Positions 19,972 to 29,148 of a DNA stretch of 64,000 nt are shown here, one piece after another. The stretch's first letter is position 1, and every line of letters starts with the position of its first letter. The position numbers and the translations under genes are program-made. The notes under the pieces are model-generated. The model saw only the letters and a program-made list of their open reading frames with translations, made no database searches and had not been told where the DNA came from. The DNA comes from Planctomycetaceae bacterium (lineage in GTDB: Bacteria > Planctomycetota > Planctomycetia > Planctomycetales > Planctomycetaceae), in NCBI GenBank assembly GCA_021732415.1, contig JAKFVC010000248.1, positions 1-64,000 on the forward strand. Reading direction: 5' to 3'.

Positions 19972-20835
19972 CTACTTGGATTTCACCTTGGCTTTGACGC
20001 AGCGCAGACCGATTTCGTCGCCCACATCCTTAGCCGCAAGTTGACGCCGTGCAGCACTCCGCAAATTCGGGTGCTTGTCCTTCCATGAACCACTTCGCAG
20101 CACGTGAGCCGCAGCGGGATCTTCGCTCATCCAGGCCGATCCGTCCCCCGGCGCTTTGGTGTAGTCGTCATGCCAGCTATCGGCGACGAACTCGGAAAGA
20201 TAGCCGTGCATGTCATACAGACCCCACGGATTCGGCTTCAACGCGCCCACGGGGGGATCATTCCCGGCGGCGTTCCCTGTATGCCAGCCGTATTCATTCA
20301 GGAGGGATGCCTTGGGGTCCTTGTCGTCGGGCTTGGTGGCTTCGTCGCCAAAGCTGTAGGCTGTCGTCGTACCCGCTCGGCAGCAGTATTCCCATTCGGC
20401 TTCCGTGGGTAGCCGAATCTCTTCATCGGCCGTGATCAATTTTGCGTCCCGGAGCAGGGCGGTTGTCTTCTGACAAAACTCCTGGGCCTGCGCGAACGTC
20501 ATCATCTCGACCGAGTTCCGCGGTCCCTTCCATTTGCTGGGATTGATCCCCATCACCGCTTCGTACAAGTTTTGCGGCACTTCATACTTGGCAATCGCGA
20601 ACGAGTGGTTGAACGTGACTTCATGGGCAGGCTGCTCAGTGGCCGGACCCTTCTCTGATCCCATCTGGAAGGATTTGGGAAATTTTCCCTGCCCCGGTGT
20701 AATACTGACAAACTCGGCATGAAAAGTTTGCAACAGCTTGGTCTGCGCGTCGTCAAATCCCAATGAGAAGACTGTCAGTGCGACAATCGTCGTGGGCCAG
20801 AGAAGCGATTTCCGGGAATTGGCAGGTGTCAGCAT
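19972..20835 (-). CDS. FGE-like (sulfatase-modifying-factor domain) secreted protein
   Basis: The protein is 287 aa. An N-terminal hydrophobic segment (LLWPTTIVALTVFSLGFDDA) fits a signal peptide or anchor. The rest is a formylglycine-generating-enzyme fold: FQMGSEKGPATEQPAHEV, LPTEAEWEYCCRAGTTTAYS, NPWGLYDMHGYLSEFVADSW, VLRSGSWKDKHPNLRSAARR, and a final IGLRCVK. In true FGE the paired copper-binding cysteines lie just after the RGGSW-type motif; here that segment reads SGSWKDKHPNLRSAARR with no cysteine. So this is probably a non-FGE member of the family (a binding or structural protein) rather than a sulfatase activator. The start at 20835 is chosen over ATGs at 20889-20892 because it places the hydrophobic segment near the N-terminus. 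Confidence 0.88.
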   Translation of the reverse strand: MLTPANSRKSLLWPTTIVALTVFSLGFDDAQTKLLQTFHAEFVSITPGQGKFPKSFQMGSEKGPATEQPAHEVTFNHSFAIAKYEVPQNLYEAVMGINPSKWKGPRNSVEMMTFAQAQEFCQKTTALLRDAKLITADEEIRLPTEAEWEYCCRAGTTTAYSFGDEATKPDDKDPKASLLNEYGWHTGNAAGNDPPVGALKPNPWGLYDMHGYLSEFVADSWHDDYTKAPGDGSAWMSEDPAAAHVLRSGSWKDKHPNLRSAARRQLAAKDVGDEIGLRCVKAKVKSK

Positions 20836-20918
20836 GGTGCAGCTCGCAGCGTGGTGAGAAGATTTTGGGAGACAACTTCCGGTTTGCATCATATCAAGAA
20901 TGACGCAGTCAGCAGTAT

Positions 20919-21170
20919 CGTGGGACGGGTCTCCAGGCCCGTCCGTCCCTTACGATGTGAGCCACTGCCGATTTCGGTACATCATCCAAGGTTCGAAAAG
21001 ACGAGATTTCACGCAAAGGCGCCAAGGCGCAAAGAATTCATCTCTTCATTCTTTGCGCCTTGGCGCCTTTGAGTGAGATCATTCTTTTTGAAACCGTTGA
21101 CTCCCAAAGTCAGCTCTCGATTGCCCAACTCCGTCCTGCTGGACGGACGGGCCTGGAGACCCGTCCCACG
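20919..21170. repeat. Family A inverted-repeat element, copy 3
   Basis: The left arm CGTGGGACGGGTCTCCAGGC is at 20919 and the right arm ends GGAGACCCGTCCCACG at 21170. The loop contains a complete family C inverted repeat. It lies between the starts of two divergent genes, unlike most copies, which lie at gene ends. Confidence 0.9.
21008..21078. repeat. Family C inverted repeat, copy 1, nested in family A
   Basis: The left arm CACGCAAAGGCGCCAAGGCG continues CAAAGAAT and the right arm is its inverse. The stem is almost perfect with an 11-nt loop. Other copies lie at 50321-50406 and 53503-53591. The GCGCCTTGGCGC core is itself a hairpin. Confidence 0.92.
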
Positions 21171-21445
21171 GGATACGCACGATATGCTTTGGCTCAAATC
21201 TTGCTCAATCTGATCCAAGCGGCGGATTCCTGCGTTTACGCTCAGACTGGGGAATGGCAGTTTGACTGGGATCAGCAGTCATTTATAATCAATGTCAGGA
21301 TGCCGCGCGAGCCGGACGACTGGTAAGATGGGACGTGGCGCTGCGCGAGTTGCCAGAAATTGCCGTCGTCCGTCGTCGGTTCATTTCACCGATTCTTTTC
21401 GTGGTACGCCACTGGACTTCAACAGAAACGACAGTACAGCGCATC

Positions 21446-23749
21446 ATGTTGCACAAGTATTTTCCAGGTCAGTCGAAGCTGCATGGACGGTTCTGGTCGC
21501 GGTGCGTCCTGGCGTTGGTGACGTCCCTCCTTGTCATTCGGAGTGGAATGACACTGCCGGTCAACAGGATCGAAGCTCAGGAACCGGCTGCCGCCAAGGC
21601 GCTGGAACCGATCGGCCAGTTCGTGACGGTGGCCGGTACAATCGATGCCAAGGAATTCGGCAAGGTGAGCCGCGTCGCCAAAGGTCTGGAAGCCAAGGCC
21701 CGGGCTGAGAAACGCAAAGCGATCCTGGTCCTGGAATTCAGCGACGGTCCGAGCCGTTTTGGCGACGTTCGCGAACTGGCGAAATTCCTGTCCGAGCAAC
21801 TGCCGGATGTCCGCACAGTCGCGTGGATCCCCAAGGACGTCATCGGCTACAACGTGATCGTGGCGCTGGCCTGCAATGAAATCATCATGCATCCCCGTGC
21901 CGGACTGGGGAACCTCGGTCGCGGCAAGCCTGTCGACGAGGACGTGAAGACGTACGTCGAAACGCTGGTCTCGCGGCGGAATAATCCCTTGCTGAGCATG
22001 GCCCTCGTGCATGGCATGATGGATCCCAAAGAAGAAGTCATCTGGGTGCGTCGCCAGGTGGGGGCGCCGCCCAACTTGGTCTCCGAAACCGAACTGGTCA
22101 CCCCCGTGCAGTTTCAGCGTTTGATGGAAGCCAAGGCCATCATTCAGGATCACAAGACGATCAAGGCAGCTGGCTCGAACGGCTTATACAACGGCGGCCA
22201 GGCCCGCGCGGGGAATTTCCTCTGTTCGCAAACTGCAGAAGCCCGAGCCGACATCGCGAAGATCTACGGCCTCAAGCGCGAGACCTTGCGCGAAGATCCG
22301 ACGTCGGGCAATCAACTGATCGCGCGGCGGATTCGTATTGAGGGAGTCATTACGCCGCTAATCGAAGAATTCATCCATCGCCAGATCGATCGCATGAAGA
22401 ACGAAGGGGCGAACCTGCTGATCTTCGAGATTGATTCACCAGGCGGGTATTTGACCTCCAGCCAGAGCCTCGCAAATATCATCGCCGACCTGGATGACAA
22501 CAAGACGATCCGCACGGTCGCTTATGTGCCGAAGCAAGCTCTCAGCGGCGCGGCCATGATTGCCTTGGGCTGCGACGATATCGTGATGCATCCGAATGCC
22601 CAGATTGGCGACTCGGCCCCCATCGAGATGCGAGCCGGGGGACCATTCGAACGTGCGCCGGAAAAAGTCTTGAGCGTCGTTCGAGACATCATGAAGACGC
22701 TAGGCGAACGGAAGGGACGTCCGACTGCCATCACGATTGCGATGGCCGACAAGGATCACGCGGTCTATAAAGTCACGAATAAGCAGTCGGGCGATATTTC
22801 CTTCATGTCCGAAGATGATATCCTCGCGGCGAATGGCGATTGGAACAAGGGACCCCGAGTCGACGAAACCGGCAAAGGCAACCTGTTGACAGTCAGCGGC
22901 AAGCGGGCTCACGACCTGATGATCGCCGCAGAACCCGTTGCCAACTTCGACGAGTTGAAACAACGTTACGGCATTCCCGCCGAAGAATCGGTGCCGGCAG
23001 TCGGCCCCACATGGGTCGATACGCTGGTCTTCCTGCTGAATGACGGCAAGGTCACCGGCCTGCTGTTTGTGATCGGTATCATCTGCATTTATGCGGAATT
23101 GCACGTTCCGTCGGGCTTCTTCCTGATCATCTCGTGCGTCTGCTTCGGCTTGTTCTTCTGGAGTCGATTCCTGGGTGGAACGGCCGGCTGGCTGGAAGTG
23201 ATGTTGTTCATGCTGGGGCTGGCATTCATCGCACTGGAGGTCTTCGTCATTCCGGGATTCGGGGTGTTTGGGGTCTCGGGCGCGCTGATGATGCTGGCGT
23301 CTTTGGTATTAGCCAGCCAGACATTCTTTATCCCGACCTCCAGCGCCGATTATCGCGAATTAGCGGACCACTTGAGCACGCTGGGAGGCTCATTGGTAGG
23401 GGTGATCATCACAGCGCTCGCGCTGAGTCGTTTCCTCCCACGAATGCCGTTACTAAATCGCATGGTCCTGGTCCCGCCCGGCGGTGCTCCCTTCCCACGC
23501 ACGAACGAACCACTACTGCGGCCTGATCTGGCGGCCGAAGCATTTGCCAGTCACCGGCTGCTCGGACCTTATGCCGACTTGCAGGGAGTCCGCGGCCATG
23601 CGGTAACAATCCTGCGTCCGTCGGGCAAAGCGCAATTCGGCGACCGCATGGTCGACGTGATCAGCGACGGACCGTTTATCGAAGTGGGCCGTGCAGTCCA
23701 GGTCATCGAAGTAAACGGCAATCGAGTCGTCGTCCGAGAAATGGCCTAG
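21446..23749 (+). CDS. NfeD-family ClpP-class membrane serine protease
   Basis: The protein is 767 aa. The N-terminus has a hydrophobic signal or anchor (CVLALVTSLLVIRSG). Two ClpP/crotonase-like domains follow. The first (about 55-280) is divergent. The second (about 300-500) has the typical GANLLIFEIDSPGGYLTSSQ and KQALSGAAMIALGCDDIVMH segments; the Ser in ALSGAA fits the catalytic nucleophile of NfeD proteases. Membrane segments span about 536-627, and a C-terminal NfeD OB-fold (about 711-767, VRGHAVTILRPSGKAQFG) closes the protein. Long NfeD proteins are usually encoded beside a stomatin/slipin gene; none is visible here. The start at 21446 is chosen because the upstream in-frame extension has no conserved features. 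Confidence 0.9.
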   Translation: MLHKYFPGQSKLHGRFWSRCVLALVTSLLVIRSGMTLPVNRIEAQEPAAAKALEPIGQFVTVAGTIDAKEFGKVSRVAKGLEAKARAEKRKAILVLEFSDGPSRFGDVRELAKFLSEQLPDVRTVAWIPKDVIGYNVIVALACNEIIMHPRAGLGNLGRGKPVDEDVKTYVETLVSRRNNPLLSMALVHGMMDPKEEVIWVRRQVGAPPNLVSETELVTPVQFQRLMEAKAIIQDHKTIKAAGSNGLYNGGQARAGNFLCSQTAEARADIAKIYGLKRETLREDPTSGNQLIARRIRIEGVITPLIEEFIHRQIDRMKNEGANLLIFEIDSPGGYLTSSQSLANIIADLDDNKTIRTVAYVPKQALSGAAMIALGCDDIVMHPNAQIGDSAPIEMRAGGPFERAPEKVLSVVRDIMKTLGERKGRPTAITIAMADKDHAVYKVTNKQSGDISFMSEDDILAANGDWNKGPRVDETGKGNLLTVSGKRAHDLMIAAEPVANFDELKQRYGIPAEESVPAVGPTWVDTLVFLLNDGKVTGLLFVIGIICIYAELHVPSGFFLIISCVCFGLFFWSRFLGGTAGWLEVMLFMLGLAFIALEVFVIPGFGVFGVSGALMMLASLVLASQTFFIPTSSADYRELADHLSTLGGSLVGVIITALALSRFLPRMPLLNRMVLVPPGGAPFPRTNEPLLRPDLAAEAFASHRLLGPYADLQGVRGHAVTILRPSGKAQFGDRMVDVISDGPFIEVGRAVQVIEVNGNRVVVREMA

Positions 23750-23788
23750 AGAGCTATCGCAGTTGTGGTAAACGAGAAGAAAAAGAGA

Positions 23789-23915
23789 TTTGGAACACTA
23801 ATCTTCGCTAATCAACACTAATAACTCCATTTTGGAAGTCGAGGTTTGTGGAGCTCGCTCAATATCAAGAGTTGTGTCTTGATCTGTATTGATTAGCGGA
23901 GATTAGTGTTCCAAA
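23789..23915. repeat. Family D inverted repeat, copy 2
   Basis: The left arm TTTGGAACACTAATCTTCGC continues TAATCAACACTAAT. The right arm is the inverse, ending GATTAGTGTTCCAAA. It is 39 nt after the NfeD stop. It is the same family as 1806-1919. Confidence 0.88.
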
Positions 23916-23993
23916 CACTCTTCTTCCATCTTCAGTCAGGACTGCGGAAAAGCCCATTCTTAGCACTTTCCCTCGTTGCCGCGGAATGAATCC

Positions 23994-25472
23994 ATGTCGA
24001 TGCCAACTCCGCGGACCGATGGGCTAAGAGACTCGTCCCGCGAAAGCTGCGAGTCCTACCAAACCTCGCGCCGCAGCTTCTTGCAACTGGCGGGTGGCGG
24101 CTTCGGGGCCATCGCTCTCGCCGCGATGTTACGGGGGGATGGATTCAACGGCCGGGCATTCGCCGCAGCAGAAAAAAATCCTCTCGCCCCCAAGGAGCCT
24201 CATTTCAAACCGCGTGCGAAACGGATTATCTATCTGTTCATGCACGGCGGCCCCAGCCACGTTGATCTCTTCGATCCGAAACCCGATCTGATCAAATACG
24301 CCGGCCAACCGCTGCCCGAGAGCTTCGGTCCGGTGATGACGCGGCGAAAGGTCGCGGCCAATCCCCTCTTGCCGCCGATCAAACCCTTCCTGGCGCGAGG
24401 TAAGTCCGGCTTGGAGATCAGCGACTTTCTCCCGCATCTGGCCGAATGTGCCGACGACCTGTGCGTCTTGCGAAGTTGCCACGGCGACAGCGTCAATCAT
24501 CCACAGTCAGTCTATCAGATGAATACCGGCAGCATCCTGATTGGCAAGCCGAGCCTCGGCAGTTGGGTCGCCTATGGCTTAGGGACCGAAAACCAGAACA
24601 TGCCGGCGTTCGTCGTGATGCCCGATCCCGGTGGCGGAGCCAAAGGTGGCCCACCCGCGTGGGGTAGCGGTTTTCTCCCCGCGACGTACCAGGGGACAAC
24701 CATGCGCCCCGGTCCGAATCCGATTCTCAACTTGCGGCCGCAAGCGAAGATCTCCAATACCCAACAGCGAGCCACCCTCGATCTGGTCCAACAGCTCAAC
24801 GCCAAACATCTCGCCGAACGCGACACGGACACCGAACTCGAAGCGAGGATCAATTCCTACGAGCTAGCCTATCGCATGCAATCTGCGGCCCCTGAAATCG
24901 TCAATGTTCAGGAAGAGACGGCTGAGACCCTGGCGTTATACGGCATCGGCGAAAAAGACACCGACGAGTTCGGCACCCGCTGCTTGCTGGCTCGGCGGAT
25001 GATCGAGCGTGGCGTTCGGTTTGTGCAACTGTATTCGGGCGATACCAACGGCTGGGACGCTCATAACAACGTCGCCGATAATCACGGTCAATATTGTCGC
25101 CGCACCGATAAGCCCATTGCCGGGTTGCTCCGAGATCTCCAACGCCGCGGCCTCTTCGAAGACACGCTCATCATCTGGGGCGGCGAATTCGGCCGCATGC
25201 CGATGAGCGAGCAGGGAACAGGCCGCGACCACAATCCGTGGGGCTATTCCGTCTGGCTCTCAGGAGCGGGCGTAAAAGGCGGCATGGCCTATGGTTCGAC
25301 CGATGCCGTGGGCCTGCGAGCCGCCGAAAACAAGGTCCACGTCCACGACCTGCACGCGACGATCCTGTACCTGTTAGGCGTCGATCACGAGTCACTCACG
25401 TACTTCCACAACGGAAGAGATGAACGTCTGACGGACGTCGCGGGTCGCGTGGTGAAAGAGATTCTCGGATAG
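23994..25472 (+). CDS. DUF1501 protein with Tat signal
   Basis: The protein is 492 aa and belongs to the DUF1501 family, abundant in planctomycetes and distantly related to alkaline-phosphatase-type sulfatases. The N-terminus has a twin-arginine signal (SRRSFLQLAGGGFGAIALAA), so it is exported folded. Family features include RIIYLFMHGGPSHVDLFDPK, LRSCHGDSVNHPQSVYQMNT, GPPAWGSGFLPATYQGT and a C-terminal GGEFGRMPMSEQGTGRDHNP. In this family such genes usually sit beside a DUF1549/DUF1553 cytochrome-containing gene, which is absent here. The ATG at 23994 is chosen; TTG 23976 and ATG 24000 are alternatives. Confidence 0.93.
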   Translation: MSMPTPRTDGLRDSSRESCESYQTSRRSFLQLAGGGFGAIALAAMLRGDGFNGRAFAAAEKNPLAPKEPHFKPRAKRIIYLFMHGGPSHVDLFDPKPDLIKYAGQPLPESFGPVMTRRKVAANPLLPPIKPFLARGKSGLEISDFLPHLAECADDLCVLRSCHGDSVNHPQSVYQMNTGSILIGKPSLGSWVAYGLGTENQNMPAFVVMPDPGGGAKGGPPAWGSGFLPATYQGTTMRPGPNPILNLRPQAKISNTQQRATLDLVQQLNAKHLAERDTDTELEARINSYELAYRMQSAAPEIVNVQEETAETLALYGIGEKDTDEFGTRCLLARRMIERGVRFVQLYSGDTNGWDAHNNVADNHGQYCRRTDKPIAGLLRDLQRRGLFEDTLIIWGGEFGRMPMSEQGTGRDHNPWGYSVWLSGAGVKGGMAYGSTDAVGLRAAENKVHVHDLHATILYLLGVDHESLTYFHNGRDERLTDVAGRVVKEILG

Positions 25473-25516
25473 GAAATCAACTGCGCCGGGTGCAGATCTA
25501 CGGAGCAGAGGAATTA

Positions 25517-25598
25517 GCCACAGAAGGACACAGAAGAAACACAGAAATGGAATTCTAGTTCTTCTGTTGTCTGTGTTTCTTCTGTGTCCTTCTGTGGC
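25517..25598. repeat. Family E inverted repeat, copy 1
   Basis: The left arm GCCACAGAAGGACACAGAAG continues AAACACAG and the right arm is the perfect inverse. The arms are internally repetitive (ACACAGAAG units) rather than self-complementary. It lies between two convergent genes, 9 nt from the asnS stop. Copy 2 is at 40876-40959. Confidence 0.92.
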
Positions 25599-25607
25599 AA
25601 AAATCTC

Positions 25608-26999
25608 CTAAAAATCCGCATTTTTCGGCGTTCGCGGGAACGGAATGACATCGCGGATATTGGTCATGCCGGTCAGTAACAACATCACGCGTTCCAACCC
25701 CAAGCCGAATCCCGAGTGCGGCACCGATCCATATCGGCGCAGGTCGACGTACCACCAATAGTCTTCAGGATTCAACCCGCACTCCTGCATGCGTGAAATC
25801 AACACATCCAGACGCTCTTCACGCTGACTGCCGCCGATGATTTCGCCGACGCCCGGCACCAAGACATCCATCGCCCTCACGGTGCGGCCGTCTTCGTTGA
25901 CTCGCATATAGAACGATTTGATCTCGCGCGGATAATCATACAGGATGATCGGCTTGCCGAATTTCTTCTCGGTCAAATACCGTTCGTGCTCAGACTGCAG
26001 ATCGGTACCCCATTTGACGGAGTATTCGAACTTTTCACCGCACGACATCAGAATTTCGACCGCTTCGGTGTACGACAATCGCAGGAAGTCATTGTCGATG
26101 ATGTTCCGCAGCTTGGCTAGAATCGTTGTATCAATCCGTTCATTAAAGAAGGCCATGTCCTCCGGGCACGCCGCCAGGACCTCGGCCACGATTGTGCGGA
26201 TAAACGATTCCGCCAGATCCATATTGTCGGTGAGTTCGTAGAACGGCATCTCCGGCTCAATCATCCAGAACTCGGCCAGGTGCCGTGTCGTATTGGAATT
26301 CTCGGCCCGGAACGTCGGCCCAAATGTGTAGCAGTCCCCCAGTGACGTCGCGAAGATCTCCCCTTCCAGTTGGCCGCTGACAGTCAACGAGGCCCGCTTA
26401 CCGAAGAAATCCTGCGTGTAATCAACGTGCCCATCGACCAGCGGTGGCTTGGCAGCGTCGAGGGTCGTTACCTGAAACATGGCCCCCGCACCTTCGGCAT
26501 CGCTGGTCGTGATGATGGGAGAATTCACATACACGAAGCCGCGCGACTGGAAGAAGTTGTGAATCGAATTGCAGAGGGCATTGCGTACGCGGAAGATGGC
26601 CCCGAACGTATTCGTCCGCGGTCGCAGGTGGGCGATCTCGCGCAGGAATTCGAAGCTGTGCCGCTTCTTCTGCAGAGGGTATTTTTCGGCATCAGCAGTG
26701 CCATAGAGTTCGATCGACGTCGCGTGGACTTCCACCTTCTGCCCGGCCGCGGGAGATTCTTTCAACACGCCGACAACACGGACGCTCGACCCGGTGGTCA
26801 GGTGCTTGTTGTGTTCCGCAAAGCCAGTGACGGTGCCTTCGATGACCACTTGCAGATTGGCCATCGAACTGCCGTCGTTGAGTTCCAGGAAGGCAAATCC
26901 CTGTTTCGATTCGCGCTTGGTGCGGACCCAGCCGCGAATATCGACTTCAATCTCAACCGCTGTACTTTTCAGGGCCTGTGCGACCTTCAGACGTTGCAT
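25608..26999 (-). CDS. asnS: Asparagine--tRNA ligase
   Basis: A class IIb aminoacyl-tRNA synthetase charging tRNA-Asn (463 aa, normal length). The N-terminal OB-fold anticodon-binding domain is seen in [20 protein letters not shown]. Motif 1 lies around [20 protein letters not shown], motif 2 in [20 protein letters not shown] and motif 3 in [20 protein letters not shown]. The C-terminus [14 protein letters not shown] is characteristic of AsnRS. The ATG at 26999 starts [10 protein letters not shown]; an in-frame TTG two codons earlier is less likely. A family A element lies between it and the upstream minus-strand gene. Confidence 0.97.
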   Translation of the reverse strand: MQRLKVAQALKSTAVEIEVDIRGWVRTKRESKQGFAFLELNDGSSMANLQVVIEGTVTGFAEHNKHLTTGSSVRVVGVLKESPAAGQKVEVHATSIELYGTADAEKYPLQKKRHSFEFLREIAHLRPRTNTFGAIFRVRNALCNSIHNFFQSRGFVYVNSPIITTSDAEGAGAMFQVTTLDAAKPPLVDGHVDYTQDFFGKRASLTVSGQLEGEIFATSLGDCYTFGPTFRAENSNTTRHLAEFWMIEPEMPFYELTDNMDLAESFIRTIVAEVLAACPEDMAFFNERIDTTILAKLRNIIDNDFLRLSYTEAVEILMSCGEKFEYSVKWGTDLQSEHERYLTEKKFGKPIILYDYPREIKSFYMRVNEDGRTVRAMDVLVPGVGEIIGGSQREERLDVLISRMQECGLNPEDYWWYVDLRRYGSVPHSGFGLGLERVMLLLTGMTNIRDVIPFPRTPKNADF

Positions 27000-27086
27000 G
27001 ATCAATTCCGTGACAGTGTGCTATCAATCCGTGGCCAACTGGATGAGACGGTATTTCCAGACGTTGCATTTGGCAACCCCAAACCC

Positions 27087-27300
27087 CGTAGGACGGGTCT
27101 CCAGGCCCGTCCGAGTGCCGTAATCACCGACCTGGCAAATTTTCGACTTTCCGGAGCCTCGCGCAGCGCACGGCTGAGATGTAGGAGAATTAGCGACTCT
27201 GTACTACAGGCAGCTCATGCACTGCGTGAAGCTCGCGAGGGATGAACGTGGTTCGCGCCGAAAGTTACGGGCTCGGACGGGCCTGGAGACCCGTCCTACG
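27087..27300. repeat. Family A inverted-repeat element, copy 4
   Basis: The outer arms are CGTAGGACGGGTCTCCAGGC and the inverse ending GGAGACCCGTCCTACG. A second, inner arm pair (CTCGCGCAGCGCACGG and ACTGCGTGAAGCTCGCGAG) is shared with copy 5, so copies 4 and 5 form a subtype. It ends 9 nt from the stop of the adjacent minus-strand gene. Confidence 0.9.
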
Positions 27301-27309
27301 GACTTTCCT

Positions 27310-27639
27310 TCAACGTCGGGTCACGAGATAGGTGAGAAAAGACCCCAATCCCGCGAATTTGTACTCACCATCGACGTAGTGCTCAATGACATAGAAGGCG
27401 AAGTAGTAAAACCGGCAGCAGCACCAGACCGTCATCGCCAGCAACGCGGCATCCTTCCAAGTCGGATGTTCCAGCAGAAGCAGCCCGCCGGCGAGCAGTC
27501 CGCTGACCAGGAACAGAAACCCTTTGAGATAGATCCACAGCGGATTCTTGAGATCTCCGCCGACCGATCTCAGCGCCGCGAAGATGCTTCGCCGAGCCGG
27601 TTGGGACCCTGATTCGGGTGGGGTCTGTGGGCTGTTCAT
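27310..27639 (-). CDS. Small membrane protein, 109 aa
   Basis: Unknown function. Two predicted membrane helices: WIYLKGFLFLVSGLLAGGLL (about residues 35-57) and AALLAMTVWCCCRFYYFAFY (about 64-86). The soluble N-terminus is proline- and serine-rich, and the C-terminus ends in a basic LVTRR. A three-cysteine run lies in the second helix. The start is ATG 27639, with no clear Shine-Dalgarno sequence. It is codirectional with asnS but separated from it by a family A element. Confidence 0.8.
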   Translation of the reverse strand: MNSPQTPPESGSQPARRSIFAALRSVGGDLKNPLWIYLKGFLFLVSGLLAGGLLLLEHPTWKDAALLAMTVWCCCRFYYFAFYVIEHYVDGEYKFAGLGSFLTYLVTRR

Positions 27640-27868
27640 AGGAAGTCCCGATGCGAAGTCAGTGTTCTCGCGACGATCCGAATTGTCCGGGGCCTTACGG
27701 CACCCGGCTCACCTGTCTAACGTTTTCGCGGCTCATTTTCCGCATATTCGGCATGCTTCGACCATTTGCCAGAGCGCGTCACATTTCAAATTTGTTTAGC
27801 GACTTGAATCCCTCGACTGTCCCCCCTATCACATGTTACGCTGACCATGCTCATTTTGAGGGAAACTG

Positions 27869-29059
27869 ATGAAGTACGCGCTGATAATTCCGGACGGAGT
27901 GGCGGACGAACCGCAGGAGAGTTTGGGAGGCCGCACGCCGCTACAGGCGGCACGGATCCCGCACATGGATGCGATTGCGAAAGCCGGTGCGGCCGGGCGG
28001 GCGGATAACACGCCCCCGTCGATGCCCTCGGGCAGCGACGTCGCGACCATGAGTCTCTTCGGTTACAACCCGCTGGAGTTCCACACTGGCCGGGCACCGC
28101 TGGAGGCCGCTGCGCAGGGAATCCAGCTCGGACCGCACGATTGGGCGGTCCGCTGCAACCTGGTGACCATCCATGACGGCACGATGGTCAGTTTTACCGC
28201 CGAACAGATCCCCAACGACATCGGCGCTAGGCTGATCAGCATCATGCAGGAAGTGTGCGGAAATGATCGTTGGGAGTTTATTCCCGGGGTCAGCTATCGC
28301 AACCTGCTGATCTACCGTGGCCGCCCTGGCGAACCGGCTCCGTTCGGTCCAGAAACGCAAACAACTCCGCCCCACGATTTGACTGACGGCCCTGTCTCGC
28401 ACGCTCTACCCAAGGGCACCGGCAGCAACATCATGCTCGATTTCATGAAACGCAGCCAGGACCTGTTCGCGCAACGAGCCGTCCCCGGATCGCACGCGAC
28501 ACAGGTCTGGCTATGGGGCCAGGGCCAGGCTCCGGCACTTACCCCATTCCTGCCTCGGTTCGGCGTGCAAGGGGGCATGATCACCGCCGTCGATCTCTTG
28601 CGTGGACTGGCTCGCTTGCTGGGCTGGAAGATTTTTGAAGTCCCGGGAGCCACCGGTTACCTCGATACGGATTACGCCGCGAAGGGCCGGTACGCAGTGC
28701 AGGCCCTGGACGACGTTGATTTCATCGTCGTCCATGTGGAAGCAACGGACGAGGCCTCCCACGAAGGCAACGCCGCCGCCAAAGTGGCCGCGCTCGAGCA
28801 AATTGACGAACACATCGTCGGACCGGTCTTAGAGAAACTGAAGTCGATGGGAGATTACCGAATCCTGATTTCTCCGGACCATCCGACATTCCTGCGGACG
28901 AAAACTCACAGTTACGGATTCGTTCCGTTCGCAGTGTGCGGAACGGGCATCGACCCGAACGGCAGCGAGACCTACGATGAAGTCTCGGCCGCAAAGTCGC
29001 AGTGGGCCTATCCGGCCGGCTGGGATCTGATGGAGCGATTTCTGAAAGGGAAATGGTAG
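27869..29059 (+). CDS. apgM: ApgM-type phosphoglycerate mutase (possible homoserine kinase)
   Basis: The protein is 396 aa and belongs to the archaeal-type cofactor-independent phosphoglycerate mutase family (alkaline phosphatase superfamily). Metal and phospho-serine sites are visible: MKYALIIPDGVADEP, PSGSDVATMSLFGYNP, VHVEATDEASHEG and SPDHPTFLRTKTHSYG. The family interconverts 3- and 2-phosphoglycerate, and eno in the same window would take the product. A bacterial subfamily of this length has been proposed to act as homoserine kinase; the two roles cannot be told apart here. The ATG at 27869 has GAGGG upstream at good spacing. Confidence 0.9.
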   Translation: MKYALIIPDGVADEPQESLGGRTPLQAARIPHMDAIAKAGAAGRADNTPPSMPSGSDVATMSLFGYNPLEFHTGRAPLEAAAQGIQLGPHDWAVRCNLVTIHDGTMVSFTAEQIPNDIGARLISIMQEVCGNDRWEFIPGVSYRNLLIYRGRPGEPAPFGPETQTTPPHDLTDGPVSHALPKGTGSNIMLDFMKRSQDLFAQRAVPGSHATQVWLWGQGQAPALTPFLPRFGVQGGMITAVDLLRGLARLLGWKIFEVPGATGYLDTDYAAKGRYAVQALDDVDFIVVHVEATDEASHEGNAAAKVAALEQIDEHIVGPVLEKLKSMGDYRILISPDHPTFLRTKTHSYGFVPFAVCGTGIDPNGSETYDEVSAAKSQWAYPAGWDLMERFLKGKW

Positions 29060-29065
29060 CAAACC

Positions 29066-29112
29066 GTAGCCCGACTCTCCGAGTCGGGTCCCTCACTCCG
29101 GCAGGGGTGAGG
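29066..29112. repeat. Family B half copy plus second hairpin
   Basis: GTAGCCCGACTCTCCGAGTC plus GGG (29066-29088) is a single family B arm, which folds alone. It is followed by CCTCACTCCGGCAGGGGTGA, another hairpin. Both lie between the apgM stop and the mutY start and could weaken read-through between the two. Confidence 0.8.
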
Positions 29113-29148
29113 TCAAGGCGTAATAATTCGACGACGAACGCAACAACC

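Noticed and set aside
19000-21170. CRISPR array
   Set aside because: The repeats are inverted pairs with variable loops, not regularly spaced direct repeats, and no cas gene is present.
26370-27245. 291-codon plus-strand frame antisense to asnS
   Set aside because: It overlaps the conserved asnS gene and runs into a family A repeat; the translation has no domain and contains the repeat string GLQARPS.
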